Of a stretch of 64,000 nt of DNA, positions 60,634 to 64,000 are shown piece after piece. Made by a program: the position numbers and the translations under genes. Location of the stretch: positions 248,001-312,000 of the forward strand of contig NZ_CP144125.1 in NCBI RefSeq assembly GCF_036429475.1, read 5' to 3'. Numbering within the stretch: position 1 is the stretch's first letter; each line of letters starts with the position of its first letter. The notes beneath the pieces are model-generated. The model saw nothing but the letters and a program-made list of their open reading frames with translations, had not been told where the DNA came from and ran no database searches. This DNA comes from Halalkalicoccus sp. CGA53 (GTDB lineage Archaea; Halobacteriota; Halobacteria; Halobacteriales; Halalkalicoccaceae).

Positions 60634-60691
60634 CTTCTCCCGCAATTCTAAGCGACGAGCGGAAGCGAGGAGCCGGAATTGCGGAGAAGTG
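60632..60691 (+). terminator. long hairpin directly behind tRNA-Pro
   Basis: CACTTCTCCCGCAATTC (60632-60648) pairs with GAATTGCGGAGAAGTG (60676-60691): 16 bp with a single bulged C. The 27-nt loop contains gcgacgagcgg-aagcgagg. The left arm includes the last base pair partner and the discriminator of the tRNA. It may terminate or process the tRNA transcript, or it may be a remnant of an inserted element. Confidence 0.5.
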
Positions 60692-60787
60692 CACCCCAAG
60701 CAGGTTCCAACCGGTCCGTGTCTCCGCGTACTAAGCGCGCGGACGAGTGAGAAGGGGCGGCGGGTCGTTCGTCGTTTCCCCGCGTCC

Positions 60788-61267
60788 TCACTCGCGCTCG
60801 GTCGACCGTTCCGGAGCGAGGTGCTGGAGCGGCGACCGATACGTCGCCCGGACGATCGCCTCCTCCTCAATCCTCGCGCCGAGGGCGTCGAGTCGTCGGG
60901 CGACCTCGGTCACGTCGTCCGCGTGCTCGCCGACGACCTCGACGAGGAGGTTCTCCCGCCCGGTCGTCCGTTCCGAGACGCGCACGACACCAGGAATCCG
61001 TGCCGCCTCCTCCGCGATCCGCTCGCGCTCGGTGATCGGTGCGGTACAGGTGAGGTGGAACGGCCGGTGAAACCCCGCCCGCTCGTAGTCGACGATCGGA
61101 CGGTAACCCCGGACGACGCTGCCCTCCTCCAGATCCCGGAGGCGGTTTCTGACCGTCGTATCGGATACACCGATCGACGCGCCGATCTCGGTCGCGGTGT
61201 ACCGGGCGTTCTTCTGGAGCAGGTAGAGGATCTCCCGGTCGACCTTCGAGACGCAGTCTCCGGACAT
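60788..61267 (-). CDS. Lrp/AsnC family transcription regulator
   Basis: 159 aa. Residues 8-60 are the Lrp helix-turn-helix (VDREILYLLQKNARYTATEIG, then VSDTTVRNRLRDLEE) and residues about 70-140 the ligand-binding RAM domain (HLTCTAPITERERIAEEAARI, LLVEVVGEHADDV). It probably senses an amino acid. The upstream 215 bp are AT-rich, with a TTTTTTAAT box near 61290-61298 as its likely TATA box. Confidence 0.92.
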   Translation of the reverse strand: MSGDCVSKVDREILYLLQKNARYTATEIGASIGVSDTTVRNRLRDLEEGSVVRGYRPIVDYERAGFHRPFHLTCTAPITERERIAEEAARIPGVVRVSERTTGRENLLVEVVGEHADDVTEVARRLDALGARIEEEAIVRATYRSPLQHLAPERSTERE

Positions 61268-61482
61268 GTGCGTGTTTTTATCACCCGAAATTAAAAAACG
61301 TAATTGTTTCTAACATCGTGAACAAATCGACGGGCGGGCGGGGTCCGGAGGTCGGCTCGGAGTGGATCGAATCATTCGTCAGATTGTTTCATTAAGATTT
61401 AGAAGAATAAATGATTGTTACTTCGGAATAAATCTGATCAAATAGGATAAGGTTAACGTTGGATGTGTCATCGTTGAACGGC

Positions 61483-61851
61483 ATGGGCAACGAACAGTGG
61501 TGGGGCGGATCCGAGGACCGAACGCTCAGCGAGACGGTGGTGTTCGAGGTGGCAGCGCTCGAGGGGGTCGATCCGCTCGACCTCCCACCGCTGTTCGAGG
61601 CGGTCGATCCGGAGTCGCTCGACGGTCTGTTCTCGGGACGTCCCTCCTCGTACCCCGGGAAGCCGGGGGACTCACACCTCACGGTGAGGTTCGTCTATCA
61701 CGGCTACGGGATCACGGCCAGTAACGACGGGACGCTCCTCGTCGAGCGTCTCGGTGCGGAACGGGACGGTTCGGCACACCGGGCGGAACTCCGGGCGGAG
61801 GAGGTGCCGACAGAGCGGCTTTACGGCTTGGACTCCTCCTCTCGGGAGTGA
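61483..61851 (+). CDS. HalOD1-like output domain protein
   Basis: 122 aa. It has the pattern of haloarchaeal HalOD1 output domains: SETVVFEVAALEGVDPLDLPPLFEAVDPESLDGLF, cut here into VVFEVAALEGVDPLDLPPLF and VDPESLDGLF, then the strand pair LTVRFVYHGYGITASNDG. Domains of this type are thought to act as outputs in two-component or signalling proteins; stand-alone copies are common. The ATG at 61483 was chosen over an upstream TTG. It overlaps the next gene by four bases (GTGA, 61848-61851). Confidence 0.78.
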   Translation: MGNEQWWGGSEDRTLSETVVFEVAALEGVDPLDLPPLFEAVDPESLDGLFSGRPSSYPGKPGDSHLTVRFVYHGYGITASNDGTLLVERLGAERDGSAHRAELRAEEVPTERLYGLDSSSRE

Positions 61852-62576
61852 TCGACGTCAGCGACATCGGGCTCTCGGACCCCCACGAGGCCGGAGAACG
61901 CCGAGACGAACTCGTCGCCGAGGTGACCGACCACGCGGGACGGATGGCCCACGGTCTCGCGCTACTCCAGGGCGGCGACTACGGCGACCGGACGTTTCAG
62001 ACCGAAGTAGGGGAGTGGACGCTCAAGTACGAGGGCGGGGCGGTGCAGTACCTCCGCTTCGACCCTCGATCGGGCGAGTCCGTCTACGTCGTCTCGACGA
62101 AACAGCCGCCGGAACCCGCCGCGCTCGCGAGGGCGCTCTCGGATTACGACGCGTTCGTCGCGGCGTACAACGAGTACGTCGACTCGCTGTCGGGACTGCT
62201 CGACGAGATACGAGGGGAGTTTCCCGAGCCGGCCTCGACCGAGGCGGTCGCCGCCGAACGCGACCGGATCGTCGACGGGATCGAGGAGACGTCCGACGCG
62301 ATCGCCGGACAGCTCCACCGTCTCGACGGGAGCGAGTACGAGACGTTCACCGTCCGGGTTTCGGGGACCCGCTGGGAGCTGAAACGCGAGGGCGACGTCA
62401 CCGCCTACCTCCGGATCGGGGGCGACGGCGGGGCCTACCTCCTCTCACAGTACGGTCCGCCCTCGGTGGAGGTCGTCCGTGAGCACGCTGGGGAGTTCGC
62501 CGGGTTCGTCGACGCGTACAACGAGTACGTCGCCGATCTCGACGTCTCGCTCTCGAAGATCGACCTCGGTACCTAG
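61848..62576 (+). CDS. internally duplicated protein of unknown function
   Basis: 242 aa, GTG start overlapping the HalOD1-like stop. The protein is two copies of a ~103-residue module: residues 17-121 and 137-239. Matching parts are WTLKYEGGAVQYLR (57-70) with WELKREGDVTAYLR (176-189), and FVAAYNEYVDSL (103-114) with FVDAYNEYVADL (220-231). The module has an N-terminal helix, a small beta sheet and a C-terminal helix. I do not recognise it. Translational coupling suggests joint function with the HalOD1-like protein. Confidence 0.8.
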   Translation: MIDVSDIGLSDPHEAGERRDELVAEVTDHAGRMAHGLALLQGGDYGDRTFQTEVGEWTLKYEGGAVQYLRFDPRSGESVYVVSTKQPPEPAALARALSDYDAFVAAYNEYVDSLSGLLDEIRGEFPEPASTEAVAAERDRIVDGIEETSDAIAGQLHRLDGSEYETFTVRVSGTRWELKREGDVTAYLRIGGDGGAYLLSQYGPPSVEVVREHAGEFAGFVDAYNEYVADLDVSLSKIDLGT

Positions 62577-62953
62577 CCCTGAAAGCCCGCGAGCGCCCAG
62601 CTCATCTCGTTGTCGCCCGTGGCCTCGATCAGGTCGGGCGCGCTCACGAGGACGAACGTGCTCTCCTCGTCGCCGTTTCTGATCTGTCGGGTCGAGTCGT
62701 GGTCGATCCAGACGGCGTCGCCGGGGGAGAGCGAGACCGGTTCGTCGTCGACGACGACGCTCGCCTCGCCGTCGATCAGCACGTAGACCTCCTCGTGGCA
62801 GTTCTCCGCGTGGTCGTGTTTCTGGCCGATCCAGCCCGGTTCGCACTTCGCGATCGTCACGCCGACCTGTTCGCAGTCGAGCGGTTCGCGCAGGAAGTGC
62901 ATCGCCCCCGAGACCCGCTCGACGTCGGCGTAGTTCACCTTCCTGTATGCCAT
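62573..62953 (-). CDS. cupin domain protein
   Basis: 126 aa. The cupin motifs are QKHDHAENCHEEVYVLIDGE (His, His, Glu metal ligands) and DAVWIDHDSTRQI (His), so a metal site is likely. The N-terminal MAYRKVNYADVERV and the C-terminal helix are short. A small isomerase, dioxygenase or sensor cannot be told apart. Its stop overlaps that of the duplicated protein gene; the start has a clean upstream region. Confidence 0.85.
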   Translation of the reverse strand: MAYRKVNYADVERVSGAMHFLREPLDCEQVGVTIAKCEPGWIGQKHDHAENCHEEVYVLIDGEASVVVDDEPVSLSPGDAVWIDHDSTRQIRNGDEESTFVLVSAPDLIEATGDNEMSWALAGFQG

Positions 62954-63069
62954 ACCCCTCCGTAGGACCGGGTGACCTCTTACCTCTTTGCCCCCGGTCG
63001 TCCGTTCGGGGCGGTTGTTGATCCGAAGTCTTCCGCGCGAACTTTGACCCCATCCCTCGAATCCGGCCC

Positions 63070-63399
63070 GTGAACGTCCACGGCCACCCGGTCGGGGGTG
63101 TCGACGTCGGGCCCGAGACCCGGTGTGAGCACCACCACACCGCCCGCGACGTGATCGCGATCCGCTTTCGATGTTGTCTCACCTACTACCCCTGTTTCGC
63201 GTGCCACGAGACGAGCGCGGACCACGAGGCCGAGCGCTGGTCACGCGAGCAGTGGGATCGGGAGGCGGTGCTCTGTGGGGTCTGTGGGACCGAACTCACG
63301 ATCCGAGAGTACCTCGACTCCCCCGCTCGCTGTCCGACCTGCGAGGCGACGTTCAACCCCGGGTGTGTCGCTCACCACGACCGCTACTTCGAGCCCTGA
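63070..63399 (+). CDS. CHY-type zinc finger protein
   Basis: 109 aa. The CHY zinc-finger ligands are in order: RCEHHHTARDVIAIRF, CCLTYYPCFACHET, AVLCGVCGTEL and ARCPTCEATFNPGC, with the final HHDRY. GTG at 63070 is the start (NVHGHPVGGVDVG). The archaeal stand-alone proteins are of unknown function; eukaryotic CHY fingers sit in ubiquitin ligases. It probably binds two or three zinc ions. Confidence 0.88.
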   Translation: MNVHGHPVGGVDVGPETRCEHHHTARDVIAIRFRCCLTYYPCFACHETSADHEAERWSREQWDREAVLCGVCGTELTIREYLDSPARCPTCEATFNPGCVAHHDRYFEP

Positions 63400-63447
63400 C
63401 TCCCGGCGGACCGGTGAGCTTTCGCCGATGCCCACTCCAGTGCCCGC

Positions 63448-63996
63448 ATGGACGACCCGCTCGCCTGGGAGACGCTCGACCGACGGATCACCTACCGCTG
63501 TCCCGGCTTCGACGTCGTCACCGAGGACGTCAGACTACCCGACGGGGAAGAGACGGAGTTCGACTACCTCTCGGAGCCCGAGAGCGTCTGTATCCTGCCG
63601 TTCACGCCCGAGGGAGACGTGGTCTGCATCGAGGAGTGGCGACAGGCCGTCTCGCGGGTGAGCTACGGTCTCCCGGTCGGCGGGGTCGAACCCGGGGACA
63701 CGGACCTGGAGGCGGCTGCCGGTCGCGAGCTGGCCGAGGAGACGGGCCACGAAGCGGAGTCGCTCTCTCCCTTGCTCACCGTCGAGCCCGCCAACGGTAT
63801 CGCGGACTCGGTGATGCACTTCTTCGTCGCCCGGGGCTGTCGCGACCGCGCCGAACAGCGACTCGACTTCGACGAGAGCATCCGCGTCAGCACCACGACG
63901 TTTCCCGACCTCCGCGAGGCGGTCGCCGCGGGCGAAGTGAGAGATGGAAGAACGGTACTCGCGCTCTCGTACTACGAGGCGTTCGCCGGTCGATGA
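63448..63996 (+). CDS. Nudix hydrolase
   Basis: 182 aa, complete, ending four bases before the right edge. The Nudix box is in VEPGDTDLEAAAGRELAEET, with the catalytic REL-x-EE core; one residue more than usual separates the GD(E) position from R, and the first Glu of the motif is Asp. LPVGGVEPG and the FVARGC segment fit the ADP-ribose pyrophosphatase branch (GDP-mannose or ADP-ribose), which is inference. Confidence 0.9.
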   Translation: MDDPLAWETLDRRITYRCPGFDVVTEDVRLPDGEETEFDYLSEPESVCILPFTPEGDVVCIEEWRQAVSRVSYGLPVGGVEPGDTDLEAAAGRELAEETGHEAESLSPLLTVEPANGIADSVMHFFVARGCRDRAEQRLDFDESIRVSTTTFPDLREAVAAGEVRDGRTVLALSYYEAFAGR

Positions 63997-64000
63997 GACG

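Noticed and set aside
1-64000. CRISPR arrays, rRNA genes, insertion sequences, integrases
   Set aside because: Reading both strands I saw no regularly spaced repeats, no rRNA core sequences and no transposase or integrase motifs. The inverted repeats found are operator- or hairpin-sized.

Overview
The window is chromosomal DNA from an extremely halophilic archaeon (class Halobacteria). The evidence is high GC with strong G/C third codon positions, very acidic proteins, many Tat (twin-arginine) lipoproteins, leaderless TATA promoters, an archaeal-type RNase P RNA, and archaeal tRNA-modification genes (Pus10, TrmY). I cannot name the genus. Genes are dense, with many 4-base stop/start overlaps, and I see no insertion sequence, rRNA or CRISPR array.

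Left part, 1-10.2 kb: end of a DJ-1/PfpI protein, 6-phosphogluconate dehydrogenase, a DUF4399-like lipoprotein, valyl-tRNA synthetase behind a possible leader peptide, a class V aminotransferase, an M29 aminopeptidase, a phytase-like beta-propeller lipoprotein and an M20 amidohydrolase. 10.2-14.1 kb looks accessory: a virus-like small protein, a decayed membrane gene, then an AT-richer block with a UspA protein and an SLC13/RCK anion transporter.

14.1-29.1 kb: an epimerase, an MFS exporter, a Mn/Zn-type ABC importer with its DtxR-family regulator (both promoters carry the same TTAGA-N4-TCTAA inverted repeat), RNase P RNA, AMMECR1, divergent nicotinate phosphoribosyltransferase and CobT-like genes, a saccharopine dehydrogenase-like reductase with DUF502, and an SDR-cupin-FAH operon.

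29.1-46.8 kb: a solitary sufB, a six-gene coupled cluster (FkbM methyltransferase, CDP-alcohol phosphotransferase, dehydrogenase, 6-PTPS/QueD-like enzyme, GT4 glycosyltransferase, methyltransferase), a 51-codon putative RHH protein, pgi, DoxX, an S9 peptidase and secF-secD.

46.8-57.8 kb is the most interesting region. Two paralogous winged-helix/zinc-ribbon regulators share a 191-bp identical DNA-binding segment. Around them lie three Tat-lipoprotein transcription units, each with the same promoter layout: a TCACGSCGTGA palindrome, 31-32 nt, then a GGTGCR-K-TTAG box. One unit continues through a 50-aa peptide and a multipass membrane protein into a 1068-aa transglutaminase-like/VWA-like membrane protein. 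I read this as a cell-surface regulon that is probably undescribed.

57.8-64 kb: rnhB-pus10 divergent from trmY, tRNA-Pro(CGG) with an unusual downstream hairpin, an Lrp regulator, a HalOD1-like protein coupled to an internally duplicated protein, a cupin, a CHY zinc finger protein and a Nudix hydrolase.
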